Shown here piece by piece: positions 1 to 8,472 of a stretch of 31,000 bases of DNA. Position numbers and translations under genes: made by a program. Positions within the stretch are counted from its first letter, which is position 1; every line of letters begins with the position of its first letter. The notes under the pieces were generated by a model. It was not told where the DNA came from. It made no database searches and worked only from the letters and a program-made list of their open reading frames with translations. This stretch comes from an uncultured Chloroflexota bacterium (GTDB lineage: Bacteria > Chloroflexota > Limnocylindria > Limnocylindrales > Limnocylindraceae): contig CAINNT010000150.1 of assembly GCA_903851225.1 (NCBI GenBank), positions 1 through 31,000 of the forward strand, read 5' to 3'.

Positions 1-937
1 CCAGTTTGTCGCGCTTGAGCCGATATGGATTCGCATCGCCAATCGTGCGACCACGCGCTGGCCCCTGCGTCGCGTCGACGACAACGTGGTAGCGGGAGAC
101 CCCCACAAGATCGGGTATCGCCAGATGCAGGATTGCTACCGCGTCATGAATCGCCATCTTCTCGCCCTGTCCCCACGCGGCGGAGCGATCGAAGGAGAAC
201 TTCAAAAGCTCCGCAGCAGCTTTGGCTGAAGCGCCAGGGAGCGCATTAAGGCGGTCAAGGATGGTCCGGTCAAGAATTGCATGGTGGGTAACGTCGAGGC
301 CAATCATCGTGATTGGCAATCCGCTGTTAAACACGATCTCAGCAGCGGTTGGGTCGGCATAAATGTTGAATTCGGCTGATGCGGAAGAATTCCCCTCGCC
401 GACTGATCCACCCATGAGGCAGATGTGGGCGATCTTTGGTGCAAGGTGCGGAAACGCACGAATAAGGAGGGCAATATTCGTGAGTGGGCCGATTGGGGCA
501 ATGGCGACTGGCTCCGGTGAAGCAGCCAAGATCCGAGCCATCAGGCCAACGGCACCGTCTGCCTCGGCACGACGGGGTGATTTCGGAAGACTCGTCTTCC
601 CCAGTCCGCTCTCACCATGGATCTCCGTAGCGCGCTCTAGTGGCCCAGTAAGCGGACCTACCGCACCCTCAGCTACGGGCACATCGTCCGCGCCGTAGAG
701 GTGAAGAAGTCGGAGAGCGTTTTCCGTGCAGTGGTGCACATCGGCATTTCCACCGACGCTCGTCACCGCGAGGAGATTGAGTTCTGGGCGGACTACTGCG
801 CAGGCGATTGCGAGCGCATCATCTAAGCCTGGATCGCTGTCGATGATGAGCGGAAGAGGCTTGCTTTCACTTCCGAATGGTGCAGTCCGCGGGGTTAGCC
901 CCGAGGCAGGAAGTCGGAAAAGCCCTACAGATGCCAC
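1..937 (-). CDS. Nucleoside hydrolase (IunH family), 3' end beyond window
   Basis: Hydrolyses the N-glycosidic bond of ribonucleosides to free base plus ribose, probably in the cytoplasm after uptake by the transporter encoded just upstream. About 312 residues are visible, close to the full family length, but no stop codon is reached. The N-terminal Ca2+/ribose site IIDSDPGLDDALA is at residues 31-43. Further family motifs are GPLTNIALL, the AEFNIYADP loop, LDVTHHA and a C-terminal HDAVA that supplies the last metal ligand. The frame has no ATG near its beginning. A GTG at 937, 11 bases after the permease stop and preceded by GAGCGAGG, is the only reasonable start and gives an unusual leader of about 25 residues. 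Base specificity (purine, pyrimidine or both) cannot be read from the sequence. Last gene of the add-BMP-ABC operon. Confidence 0.9.
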   Translation of the reverse strand, partial: MASVGLFRLPASGLTPRTAPFGSESKPLPLIIDSDPGLDDALAIACAVVRPELNLLAVTSVGGNADVHHCTENALRLLHLYGADDVPVAEGAVGPLTGPLERATEIHGESGLGKTSLPKSPRRAEADGAVGLMARILAASPEPVAIAPIGPLTNIALLIRAFPHLAPKIAHICLMGGSVGEGNSSASAEFNIYADPTAAEIVFNSGLPITMIGLDVTHHAILDRTILDRLNALPGASAKAAAELLKFSFDRSAAWGQGEKMAIHDAVAILHLAIPDLVGVSRYHVVVDATQGPARGRTIGDANPYRLKRDKL

Positions 938-948
938 AAAGGCCTCGC

Positions 949-2280
949 TCAGCCCTGATCGTATGGTTGGCCAGCGGATGCTGGTCCACGAACTCTGCCG
1001 ATGAGACCTGCGACAACGATGATTGTCACGACATACGGGACCGACCCAAGGATCTGCGGTGGGAATTTAACACCGAGTCCCGCCAGCAGTGACGCAGCTG
1101 AAGAAGCCATTCCGAAAGTGAGCGCTGCGCCAAATGCGTAGATCGGATTCCACGCCCCGAATATCACCGCGGCGAGTGCGATGAAGCCCTTTCCTGCGCT
1201 GGAATTTTCCGCAAATCCACCTGTGCCGCCAAGTGAGATAAATGTCCCCGCGAAACCAGCTAGGAGGCCCGCGATCAACATCGCTCGGTAGCGAAGCTTG
1301 ATGACGTCCACACCGACGGTCCCCGCTGCGCTCGGCAGCTCGCCCGATGATCGAAGACGAAGACCCCATCGCGTTTTGAAGATCATGTAGGTGAAGAAGA
1401 GGACGAGCGCAAGCGCGATATAGAAGTATGGACTCAGGGAGAAGAGAATCGGTCCAATTACCGGAATGTCGGACAGTAGAGGAATCCTGATTGGGTCGAT
1501 GTTTACCGGATTGTTGAACTCTCGGTACGGTTGAAGGATTCGCTGAAAAATCACGCTTGTTATGCCCACTGCCCCAATGTTGATGACAGTCCCGGCAATA
1601 ATTTGATCCACCTTATAACGGAGTCCGAGAATCGCGAGGAATAGGCTGATGAGCGCGCCGGAGATCGCGCCACCAATTGGCCCTAGAAATGCCACCCCAG
1701 TAATGCTTGAAACGACCGAACCAACGAGCGCGCCAACCAGAAGTTTTCCCTCAACCGCAATATTCAGGAAGCCACTCCGCTCCGCCACAATTCCGGCGAT
1801 CGCTCCAATTCCAACTGGGATTGCGAAACTCAGGGTGTTTGTTAGGAATACCGTCAGATTGGCAGTGGTGCCATCCAAAAGCCGAGCAAGGAGTCCGAAA
1901 ACGAGCAGCGGGGCAGCTAACCCTATCGCACGTCGCCAACGGAATGCTGCACCGTTAAAGAATTGGCGGACCGCCATTACGGCGAATACAAGAGTGAGGG
2001 CAAGCCAGATGAGACCGACGTTTATGGTGAACGAGACTTCTGTGCCACCGACCTTGTCCACCCAGAAGGAGAACTTGCCGTCAACCCCCCAGATGCCGCT
2101 GGCCATGACACCAGAAAGAACAGCAAACACGCTAAAGACGAATGCACGTACGCGCGCCCTCGCCTTGCCCTTCTGCGCCTCGACGCTCAGCCCATCAGGC
2201 GCAACCTGCGTCCGCTTGTTGCTTGCCTTGGAAGTCGTCACGTTTCCCTTACGAATTGACTTCGCTGATTTCGCGCTCAC
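949..2280 (-). CDS. nupQ: Nucleoside ABC transporter, second permease (NupQ/YufQ-like)
   Basis: Inner-membrane permease of a BMP-dependent nucleoside importer, 443 residues. A basic, hydrophilic N-terminus of about 40 residues precedes roughly ten hydrophobic segments. The motif ERSGFLNIAVEG (167-178) is characteristic of the branched-chain/simple-sugar permease family found with Bmp/Med proteins. The gene begins at GTG 2280, and its GTGA overlaps the TGA of the previous permease gene, so translation is coupled. The gene order lipoprotein, ATPase, permease, permease is that of the B. subtilis nupNOPQ guanosine transporter. Exact substrates are inferred from the family and from the adjoining nucleoside-degrading enzymes. 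Confidence 0.9.
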   Translation of the reverse strand: MSAKSAKSIRKGNVTTSKASNKRTQVAPDGLSVEAQKGKARARVRAFVFSVFAVLSGVMASGIWGVDGKFSFWVDKVGGTEVSFTINVGLIWLALTLVFAVMAVRQFFNGAAFRWRRAIGLAAPLLVFGLLARLLDGTTANLTVFLTNTLSFAIPVGIGAIAGIVAERSGFLNIAVEGKLLVGALVGSVVSSITGVAFLGPIGGAISGALISLFLAILGLRYKVDQIIAGTVINIGAVGITSVIFQRILQPYREFNNPVNIDPIRIPLLSDIPVIGPILFSLSPYFYIALALVLFFTYMIFKTRWGLRLRSSGELPSAAGTVGVDVIKLRYRAMLIAGLLAGFAGTFISLGGTGGFAENSSAGKGFIALAAVIFGAWNPIYAFGAALTFGMASSAASLLAGLGVKFPPQILGSVPYVVTIIVVAGLIGRVRGPASAGQPYDQG

Positions 2281-3494
2281 GATACCCCCTTTAATTTAGA
2301 GTTAGGAGATCGCCTACTCAATCCGCGGAAGGGATTTTTCAGAATTTGCATAGTCAAATCCGGAGCGGCGATAAACGCAATGACTAACGCCTGGACGAAG
2401 AGCAGCATCTGAATTGGGATGATCGTTTCGATTTGCATAAGACGTCCACCTTGTTGAAGGAAGCCGAACACAAGGGCGGTTGCAACCACACCCGAAGGTC
2501 GGGTCCTCCCAACGAGCGCAATGGCAATAGCGGTGAATCCGACGCTACCTTCTACCCCAGGGGCGAGTTGCTTCGCCATCCCGACAACAACCAATGCGCC
2601 ACCCAGTCCTGAGATACCACCCGAAATTAGCATCGCCGTGATGATGGAACTTGATGCGCCGATTCCAGCATACTTCGCAGCGGCGAGGTTTAGGCCAGCG
2701 GTACGAAGCTCAAAGCCCTTCGTAGACCTGAAGAGGAAGTAGCTGACTGCGACCGCGGTCAAAAGTGCAATCGGGAATGCGATATCGAGGCGGAGCGCCT
2801 CGATCGGGAGAATCCCCGGGATGTCGACATACTTGCTCAACTCCTTGGAGACGGGCTGCAGTCGCTGCTCTTGCTGGATGAATTCGGAATTCATCACAAC
2901 GAAGAAAATCAACTGGCTGGCAATCGAGTTGAGCATGATGGTAGTGATCACTTCACTCGCCCCAACCCGGGCTTTAAGGAAACCCGGGATAAAAGCCCAA
3001 AGTGCCCCGCCGGCGATTCCGAAGAGCATGATCATGACGATGGCAACTGGCGCGGGGGTTACCCCTGCCCCAAAGAGAAGTGCTGCGGTCGTTCCGCCCA
3101 ACGCACCGATAGCGAATTGGCCAGCACCACCGATGTTGAAGATTCCAGTTCGGAAAGCGACTGAAACCCCGAGTCCGACAAAGATCAGTGGCACGGAAGC
3201 GACAACGCTCTCAACGAGCGGGCGAACGGCTCGTGTCCAGACGCGAACATCCCCGCCGGAGGCGAGGGCGTCGCCGTAGGTTGCCGGATCACCAAATGCG
3301 CCTCGCAGAAGCGCACCGTAGGCTGCACCAACGCGGCCAAGCCCCGCCCCAACGGCACCAAGTGGATTTGAGGTCAGCTGCTTCAACATTTCAACGTCAG
3401 TCAGGAAGATGAATACGCCGCCGACCAGGAAGGCAACAAACATTGAAAGCGCCGGGAGCTTCAACGCACGCCCGATCTTTCGCATGGTACTCAC
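2277..3494 (-). CDS. nupP: Nucleoside ABC transporter, first permease (NupP/YufP-like)
   Basis: First of two membrane subunits of the nucleoside importer, 405 residues, with a hydrophobic N-terminal helix (about 15-33) and some eight further membrane segments. FNIGGAGQ at 119-126 matches the FNIGGEGQ-type motif of this permease family. The GTG start at 3494 overlaps the ATPase stop codon as GTGA; an in-frame ATG lies three codons later (3485), but the coupled GTG fits the pattern of its neighbours. It is presumed to pair with the next permease as a heterodimer. It is identified as a nucleoside rather than sugar transporter from the BMP lipoprotein, adenosine deaminase and nucleoside hydrolase in the same operon. 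Confidence 0.9.
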   Translation of the reverse strand: MSTMRKIGRALKLPALSMFVAFLVGGVFIFLTDVEMLKQLTSNPLGAVGAGLGRVGAAYGALLRGAFGDPATYGDALASGGDVRVWTRAVRPLVESVVASVPLIFVGLGVSVAFRTGIFNIGGAGQFAIGALGGTTAALLFGAGVTPAPVAIVMIMLFGIAGGALWAFIPGFLKARVGASEVITTIMLNSIASQLIFFVVMNSEFIQQEQRLQPVSKELSKYVDIPGILPIEALRLDIAFPIALLTAVAVSYFLFRSTKGFELRTAGLNLAAAKYAGIGASSSIITAMLISGGISGLGGALVVVGMAKQLAPGVEGSVGFTAIAIALVGRTRPSGVVATALVFGFLQQGGRLMQIETIIPIQMLLFVQALVIAFIAAPDLTMQILKNPFRGLSRRSPNSKLKGVS

Positions 3495-4999
3495 TTTTGA
3501 ATGCCTCCCATCAAGAGGCCCACCCGCTCACGGGTGGCCTGCTTTGAGTCCAGAATCCCAACGATCCGACCCTCGTACATCACCGCAACACGGTCACCGA
3601 GAGCAAGCACTTCGTCAAGCTCAGTGCTCACGATCAGCACGGCTGCTCCAGCATCACGTTGCTCCACAATGCGTTTGTGAATGTATTCAATGGAACCGAC
3701 ATCTAGGCCACGAGTCGGCTGAGCGGCGATTACCAGCTTGACACCGCGACTGAACTCACGGGCCACAATGACTTTTTGCTGGTTCCCACCAGATAGGTTC
3801 GCGATGTCCGTGTCAATTGACGGGGTGCGAACATCGAAGTCTTTGACGGCTCTTTCTGCAGCTAAAGCAATCTCCCTGCGATTGAGCACCCCACCCGAAC
3901 TGAACGGGGGGAGATGATACGAATTGAGGATGAAGTTCTCAGCAACAGTCATGCCTTTGACCATGCCATCTCGATTCCGATCCTCGGGAATATGGGCAAC
4001 GCCGGCTGTGGCGACCTTCCGAGGCGAAACATTGGTCAGATCCACGCCATCTAGGACGATCGTGCCAGAGTCCGTTGCGCGAAGCCCAGTGAGCGCTTCA
4101 ACAAGTTCGGTTTGACCATTCCCCTGAACTCCAGCGACCGCGAGGATTTCGCCACTCTTAACCTCAAAAGAAACATCGTCAACCACAAGTTTTCCTTCGT
4201 CATTGAGAACTCGAAGGCGATCGACGTCAAGAATCGTGCGCGCAGCCTTTGCTCTTGAGCGGTCTACCGTGAGCTGGACTTCGCGCCCCACCATCATTTC
4301 AGCCAATTTCGCCGAAGTAGCCTTCTTCGGTGTGGTCTCACCGGCTACTGCGCCGCGGCGCAACACGGTGATTTTGTCAGCAACGGCAATGACCTCGTTC
4401 AACTTGTGCGTGATGAAGATGATTGAAGTTCCGCCCTTGGCAAGGCCTCGAATGATCTCAAATAGCTCCTCCGTCTCCTGCGGGGTGAGCACCGCTGATG
4501 GCTCATCAAGAACGAGGATGTCGCTCTTCCTGTAAAGCGCCTTGAGGATTTCTACGCGCTGGCGCACCCCTACAGGGAGCGACTCAATCTTCGCGTCTGG
4601 ATCAACATGGAGGCCATGCTTCTTCGAGAGCTCGACCACCTGCGCGCGCGCAGCGGCTCGATCGAAGCTGCCAAGTGGTCCCTTGGTTGGCTCGTTTCCG
4701 AGAACGACCGATTCTGTGACATCAAATACCGGCACGAGCATGAAGTGCTGGTGCACCATCCCGATGCCGGCCTCGATGGCCTGGGCCGGATCGCGGAAGA
4801 CGCGCTCCTTGCCGTCAATCAGGATCTTTCCGGAGTCGGGTCGATAGAGCCCCGAGAGGATATTCATCAGGGTGGTCTTTCCCGCGCCGTTTTCGCCGAG
4901 AAGGCCGAGAACTTGACCTTTGTCTACTGAGATAGAGATGCGGTCGTTCGCCAGAACACCAGGGAACTGCTTTGTGATTTTCTGCAGTTCTAGCCTCAT
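3491..4999 (-). CDS. nupO: Nucleoside ABC transporter ATPase, tandem NBDs (NupO/YufO-like)
   Basis: Cytoplasmic ATPase driving nucleoside import, 502 residues with two fused nucleotide-binding domains. NBD1 has Walker A GENGAGKT (35-42), a variant signature LPVGVRQRV (141-149) typical of the BMP-linked subfamily, and Walker B ILVLDE (161-166). NBD2 has a degenerate Walker A, AGVQGNGQTE (289-298), signature LSGGNQQKV (402-410) and AQPTRGLD in place of a canonical Walker B glutamate, so NBD2 is probably weak in ATP hydrolysis, as in other members. ATG 4999 lies behind GGGAGG. A 113-base gap with a strong hairpin separates it from the upstream lipoprotein gene. Confidence 0.95.
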   Translation of the reverse strand: MRLELQKITKQFPGVLANDRISISVDKGQVLGLLGENGAGKTTLMNILSGLYRPDSGKILIDGKERVFRDPAQAIEAGIGMVHQHFMLVPVFDVTESVVLGNEPTKGPLGSFDRAAARAQVVELSKKHGLHVDPDAKIESLPVGVRQRVEILKALYRKSDILVLDEPSAVLTPQETEELFEIIRGLAKGGTSIIFITHKLNEVIAVADKITVLRRGAVAGETTPKKATSAKLAEMMVGREVQLTVDRSRAKAARTILDVDRLRVLNDEGKLVVDDVSFEVKSGEILAVAGVQGNGQTELVEALTGLRATDSGTIVLDGVDLTNVSPRKVATAGVAHIPEDRNRDGMVKGMTVAENFILNSYHLPPFSSGGVLNRREIALAAERAVKDFDVRTPSIDTDIANLSGGNQQKVIVAREFSRGVKLVIAAQPTRGLDVGSIEYIHKRIVEQRDAGAAVLIVSTELDEVLALGDRVAVMYEGRIVGILDSKQATRERVGLLMGGIQK

Positions 5000-5045
5000 G
5001 CTCCGAAAAACCTCCCAATTTTCCTGGCCATTGTTATGCAGTTAC

Positions 5046-5081
5046 GTTCCCGCCCGAGCGCCAAGACGCTCGGGCGGGAAC
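5046..5081 (-). promoter_or_regulatory. Perfect 15-bp hairpin between BMP gene and ATPase gene
   Basis: The arms at 5046-5060 and 5067-5081 are exact reverse complements, 15 bp and GC-rich, with a 6-base loop CCAAGA. In the operon's direction of transcription no U-run follows, so it does not look like a canonical intrinsic terminator. A palindrome GGTTTAAACC (5083-5092) lies between it and the BMP stop codon. By analogy with other binding-protein operons it may protect the 3' end of the BMP message, or attenuate read-through, so that more lipoprotein than membrane complex is made. The function is inferred. Confidence 0.75.
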
Positions 5082-5112
5082 CGGTTTAAACCTGACCTTT
5101 ACGCGCGAGCAA

Positions 5113-6222
5113 CTACTCCGCGGTGAAGTAGTCCGAGACCTTCACCGAGCCGTCGATGATCGCAGCCTTGAGGGCCTCGACCTCCGCCTTGAGCTCAGCG
5201 GTCACGAGCGAGCCGAAGACGGACGTCCATGCCTCTTCGGTTCGATCAAGGGTGGAGATTTGCACTCCGCCGTTCTTGAGCGTGCCAACGTAGTTGGTGC
5301 CGCCCTTGTTCCCCTTGTAGTGCTCGTTGACGGCCGTGATGATCGCGGCGCCGATATTCTTCTGCGCCGAAGTCAACAAGGTTCCGCAGTACTCTGGCAA
5401 GCTGATGCACTGGTCAAGGTCAACCCCGACCGAATACTTCCCTGCCGCGAGCATTGCCTCGTAGGTGCCGTTGCTGGTTGTACCGGCAACTGGGTGCACA
5501 ACGTCGGCGTTCGAGCCCATGAAGGACTCAGCCTGCGTCTTGCCGAAGACGATGTCGCCGAACGGGTTCGTCGACTCGTTGAACACACCGGTCTTCGACA
5601 CTGGATCCCAGCCAAGAACGGTAGTAGCTACACCCTTTGTCTTGGTGTAGTAGTTCGTGCCGGCTACCCAGCCGTCCATGAACCGAGTTACACCAGGATA
5701 TGGCTGACCGCCGTAGACCGCGGTGACGTGAGTCTTGCTGATACCCGCTGCCAGGTATGCGGCAAGCATCGACGCCTCGTCGATCTGGAAGTCGATACCA
5801 GTGAAGTTCGCTGGGATCGTGCCATCCTCGAGGGTCCAGGTTGAGTCCACCCAGCCGAACGCAATGTCAGCGTTGGCCGCGTCAAGAACTGCAGTCTGGA
5901 GATCATTGCCCTGGTTGTAACCAACGGCAATGACGGTGTTGCATCCCTGGTCGATCAACGACTGGATGTTTGGCGCATAGGACTGAGGATTCTCAGCAGT
6001 TGTGAACGCAACTGCAAAGCCTTCCTCCTTCAGAGCCATCAACCCCTCATAGGCTGACTGGTTGAAGTTCTTGTCCGTCGGGCCGCCCGTGTCCAACGAG
6101 AGGCATGCCTTGTAGTCGGCCTTCCCGGCATCGGCAGAGGCTGACGGCGAAGCCGTAGAGCCACCGCACGCTGCGGCGAGAAGAGCGAGAACGGTGAGGA
6201 GCGCGAACATTCGCGTCTTCAT
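5113..6222 (-). CDS. bmpA: BMP-family nucleoside-binding lipoprotein
   Basis: Extracytoplasmic solute-binding lipoprotein that captures nucleosides for the ABC complex encoded downstream; 369 residues, the usual Bmp/Med/PnrA size. The start is set at ATG 6222 because it follows GGAGGG (6233-6238) and begins a typical signal peptide (MKTRMFALLTVLALLAAAC). The lipid-attachment cysteine is residue 19, followed by a Ser/Ala-rich tether. The mature part shows the family's DKNFNQSAYEG segment near the N-terminus and further on a binding-domain stretch containing HPVAGTTSNG. A longer in-frame reading starting at 6342 would put 40 charged residues before the signal peptide and is unlikely. The next gene downstream follows after a 113-base gap containing a hairpin. 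Confidence 0.93.
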   Translation of the reverse strand: MKTRMFALLTVLALLAAACGGSTASPSASADAGKADYKACLSLDTGGPTDKNFNQSAYEGLMALKEEGFAVAFTTAENPQSYAPNIQSLIDQGCNTVIAVGYNQGNDLQTAVLDAANADIAFGWVDSTWTLEDGTIPANFTGIDFQIDEASMLAAYLAAGISKTHVTAVYGGQPYPGVTRFMDGWVAGTNYYTKTKGVATTVLGWDPVSKTGVFNESTNPFGDIVFGKTQAESFMGSNADVVHPVAGTTSNGTYEAMLAAGKYSVGVDLDQCISLPEYCGTLLTSAQKNIGAAIITAVNEHYKGNKGGTNYVGTLKNGGVQISTLDRTEEAWTSVFGSLVTAELKAEVEALKAAIIDGSVKVSDYFTAE

Positions 6223-6371
6223 CTGTTTGTAGCCCTCCGCTAATTCCTTTTGCTCAGTCGCCAACGGCGCGAGCGGGCCAGCGATTCGCCGACCGTGCTC
6301 GCATTGTGCCTGAAAACCTGTCGGGATGCGTGTGCATTGCAATTCGGTAGCGAGCAGGGGTTGCGGCTCTG
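6223..6371 (-). other. Intergenic spacer between add and the BMP gene
   Basis: This 149-base stretch lies between the adenosine deaminase stop and the BMP start. It contains the BMP ribosome-binding site (GGAGGG, 6233-6238). I find no convincing terminator hairpin with a U-run and no well-matched -35/-10 pair. It is long for this compact operon, so a second promoter for the transporter genes is possible but not shown. Confidence 0.5.
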
Positions 6372-7418
6372 TTACATCCCCCGCGCAGCAAGCCAGGATT
6401 CAAAGGCCTTCCTGAGACGAAGTTTGGTTTCCTGATCCACAAAGGCGAAGTCATAACCAGATCTCGCGAGGGCGAGTAGGTCTGTCACGGGGAGGCCCAG
6501 CCGGCGGTGAACGTGCAGGTACTCCTCTGAGAGGGAGACATCGCTGACCACCAAGTCGTCGGTATTGAGCGTAACCGGCACGCCGTGCCGTCGAAGTTCA
6601 GCGATGGGAAAATCACCGTAGCCTGGAACGATCGCGGCCTGCGTATTGCTCGTGGGGCAGAGATCGAGCGAGACGTTGCGGGCAGCAAGCTCAGCGCAGA
6701 GCGAGGGATCGTCGACTGCGACACCGCCATGGGCGATGCGCGCCGGCTGCACCTCGAGAGCGCGTCGCACCTGCGCAGCCCCTCCCCACTCTCCAGCATG
6801 AAGCGTGATGGCGAGACCACCGTTGCGGGCAATGTCAAATGACTCCTTGAACGTCAGCGGATCGGGGAAGGCGGCCTCGCGGCCGGCCAGGTCAAAGGCG
6901 ACTACGCCGAGATCTTGGGCGGCGACAGCTGCTGCTGCGAGGGTGCGATTCTCTTCCAATGAATGAGAGCGAAGGGCGGTGACAATCAAGCGCACCTCTA
7001 TTCCAGTTGCCACTGCTGCACGGCGCGCTCCAGCGGCAACCGCGGCGATCACCTGCGCCTGCGTAAGTCCCTTCGCGGTATGCAGATGTGGTCCCCAGCG
7101 CAACTCAAGGTAGGCAACGTTCTCTGCCGCTTTCGCGCGTACCAGCTGGTCGGCGGCACGATCGAGCGCTTCGGCATCTTGCAGGAGGGCAATCGGCAGA
7201 TCAAACGCTCGAAGGAGATCTGCCTGATCGGCACAGCGTTCTGGAGCGACGAGGGCGGCCCGCATCCCAGCCCAGTCCCGCGGGGCAACAACGTTGCGCG
7301 TCGCGGCAAGTTCGAGGGCGAGGGTGGGATCCAGTGAGCCGTCGAGGTGGAGGTGCAACTCTGGCTTCGGCATCTCGAAGAAGAGGCGACGCGCATCATC
7401 GGCACGCTGGAACGTCAC
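6372..7418 (-). CDS. add: Adenosine deaminase
   Basis: Zn-dependent deamination of (deoxy)adenosine to (deoxy)inosine in the cytoplasm; 348 residues, normal for the family. Metal ligands are in HLHLD at residues 22-26; a later HAGE carries the catalytic glutamate, and LNTDD near the C-terminus supplies the final aspartate pair. GTG 7418 was chosen because a strong Shine-Dalgarno GGGGAGGG (7423-7430) stands four bases before it. A longer reading reaching 7496 would run into the start of divergent deoC and carries a cysteine/arginine-rich, non-conserved leader. First gene of the nucleoside operon; inosine produced here is a plausible substrate for the nucleoside hydrolase at the other end. Confidence 0.93.
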   Translation of the reverse strand: MTFQRADDARRLFFEMPKPELHLHLDGSLDPTLALELAATRNVVAPRDWAGMRAALVAPERCADQADLLRAFDLPIALLQDAEALDRAADQLVRAKAAENVAYLELRWGPHLHTAKGLTQAQVIAAVAAGARRAAVATGIEVRLIVTALRSHSLEENRTLAAAAVAAQDLGVVAFDLAGREAAFPDPLTFKESFDIARNGGLAITLHAGEWGGAAQVRRALEVQPARIAHGGVAVDDPSLCAELAARNVSLDLCPTSNTQAAIVPGYGDFPIAELRRHGVPVTLNTDDLVVSDVSLSEEYLHVHRRLGLPVTDLLALARSGYDFAFVDQETKLRLRKAFESWLAARGM

Positions 7419-7422
7419 TGAT

Positions 7423-7430
7423 CCCTCCCC
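7423..7430 (-). promoter_or_regulatory. Ribosome-binding site that fixes the add start
   Basis: GGGGAGGG on the minus strand, four bases before GTG 7418. It is one of the clearest Shine-Dalgarno sites in the window and argues against an upstream start for add. Confidence 0.75.
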
Positions 7431-7445
7431 GTGTGTTGTCCCGCA

Positions 7446-7488
7446 GGATGCACATCCGCGTGCGCATCTCGGTGAGAGAGAGGATACT
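7446..7488. promoter_or_regulatory. Divergent add/deoC control region with dyad and overlapping -10 boxes
   Basis: Between the two starts lie a 12-base dyad (arms GGATG 7446-7450 and CATCC 7453-7457, 2-base spacer) and, further right, -10-like boxes on both strands that share bases: GATACT on plus (7483-7488), 8 bases before the deoC ATG, and TATCCT on minus (7486-7481), leaving a 5' leader of about 56 bases before add. A shared regulator acting on both operons would be economical, but no regulator gene is in the window. The boxes and dyad are seen; their use is inferred. Confidence 0.4.
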
Positions 7489-7496
7489 CGCACCAT

Positions 7497-8432
7497 ATGA
7501 CGACCTCGCTGCCCGTTGCCACAGATTCACGAGCCCTCGGAGCCTGGCTCCGTGATGTCACCCCGGTCGACCGTATCGGCGTTGAGGAACGTGTAGCCGC
7601 CCTAAAGACTCGCTCAATCAAGAAGTCCTCAAAGGTCTGGGCACTTCGCCTGGCGCTGAGCATGTGTGACATCACCACGCTCGAAGGGAAGGACACCCCA
7701 GGGAAGATCCGCCAGCTCGCGACCAAGGCGATGCGTCCGCTGCCGGGTGATGCATCAATTCCATCTGTCGCGGCACTCTGCTGCTACCCCGATCTTGTGG
7801 GGGTAGCGAAGGAGGCGCTGAGAGGGAGCGGCGTGAAGGTGGCCGCCGTTGCCACTGCATTTCCGAGCGGCCGCTCGTGGATCGACCTGAAGATCGCCGA
7901 AACACGGCATGCCGTTGCCGCTGGCGCTGACGAGATCGACATGGTGATCGACCGCGGCGCATTCCTCGCGGGCGACTACGCCAAGGTGTGGGACGAGATT
8001 GTCGCCGTGAAAGAGGCCTGCGGCCCTGCACATTTGAAAGTGATCTTGGAGACGGGCGAACTCGGCACCTACGACGATGTTCGACGCGCATCGGCGCTGG
8101 CGATTGCGGCTGGCGGCGATTTCATCAAGACCTCAACAGGCAAAGTCACACCCGCAGCGACCCTGCCAGTCACGTTGGTCATGCTGGAGACGATCCGCGA
8201 GCATTGGAACCGCACCGGCAAGGTGGTAGGCATGAAGCCCGCGGGCGGGATTCGCACGGCAAAAGAGGCGATTCAATACTTGGTGGTCCTCCATGAGACC
8301 CTCGGTCCTGAATGGCTCGCCCCCGACCGTTTCCGCTTCGGCGCGTCGAGCTTAGTCAACGACCTGCTGATGCAGTTGGAGAAAGAGGCTACGGGCGCCT
8401 ACGCAGATCCGGACGACTTCACGCTCGATTAG
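7497..8432 (+). CDS. deoC: Deoxyribose-phosphate aldolase
   Basis: Cleaves 2-deoxyribose-5-phosphate to acetaldehyde and glyceraldehyde-3-phosphate, the last step of deoxynucleoside breakdown. 311 residues, the longer DeoC form with an extra N-terminal helix region. The Schiff-base lysine is K211 in FIKTSTGK; the proton-relay residues are D148 (EIDMV) and K247 (MKPAGG). No Shine-Dalgarno sequence lies at usual spacing before ATG 7497, and a -10-like GATACT sits 8 bases upstream, so the message may be leaderless. Divergent from add and convergent with the ALDH pair, whose activity could remove the acetaldehyde. Confidence 0.95.
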   Translation: MTTSLPVATDSRALGAWLRDVTPVDRIGVEERVAALKTRSIKKSSKVWALRLALSMCDITTLEGKDTPGKIRQLATKAMRPLPGDASIPSVAALCCYPDLVGVAKEALRGSGVKVAAVATAFPSGRSWIDLKIAETRHAVAAGADEIDMVIDRGAFLAGDYAKVWDEIVAVKEACGPAHLKVILETGELGTYDDVRRASALAIAAGGDFIKTSTGKVTPAATLPVTLVMLETIREHWNRTGKVVGMKPAGGIRTAKEAIQYLVVLHETLGPEWLAPDRFRFGASSLVNDLLMQLEKEATGAYADPDDFTLD

Positions 8433-8472
8433 CCCGAACTAGCCCTCGCGCCACGGGGCCCGCGACCGTCGG

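Noticed and set aside
25..249. Short plus-strand frame at the left edge
   Set aside because: Antisense to the nucleoside hydrolase frame, which is open throughout 1-937 with all family motifs.
1649..2299. Plus-strand 216-codon frame opposite the second permease gene
   Set aside because: Antisense shadow: Thr/Pro/Arg-rich translation, no motif, no ribosome-binding site, and the minus-strand permease explains the region.
5046..5081. Intrinsic terminator after the BMP gene
   Set aside because: The stem is excellent, but no U-run follows in the direction of transcription, and the next genes clearly belong to the same transporter. I kept it as a regulatory hairpin.
6223..6342. Longer N-terminus for the BMP lipoprotein
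   Set aside because: It would place 40 charged residues before a clean lipoprotein signal peptide, and the internal ATG has a good ribosome-binding site.
8433..8472. Bidirectional terminator between deoC and the ALDH pair
   Set aside because: GC-rich with GGGGCCC and CGCG pairs, but I found no convincing long stem and no T-run on either strand.
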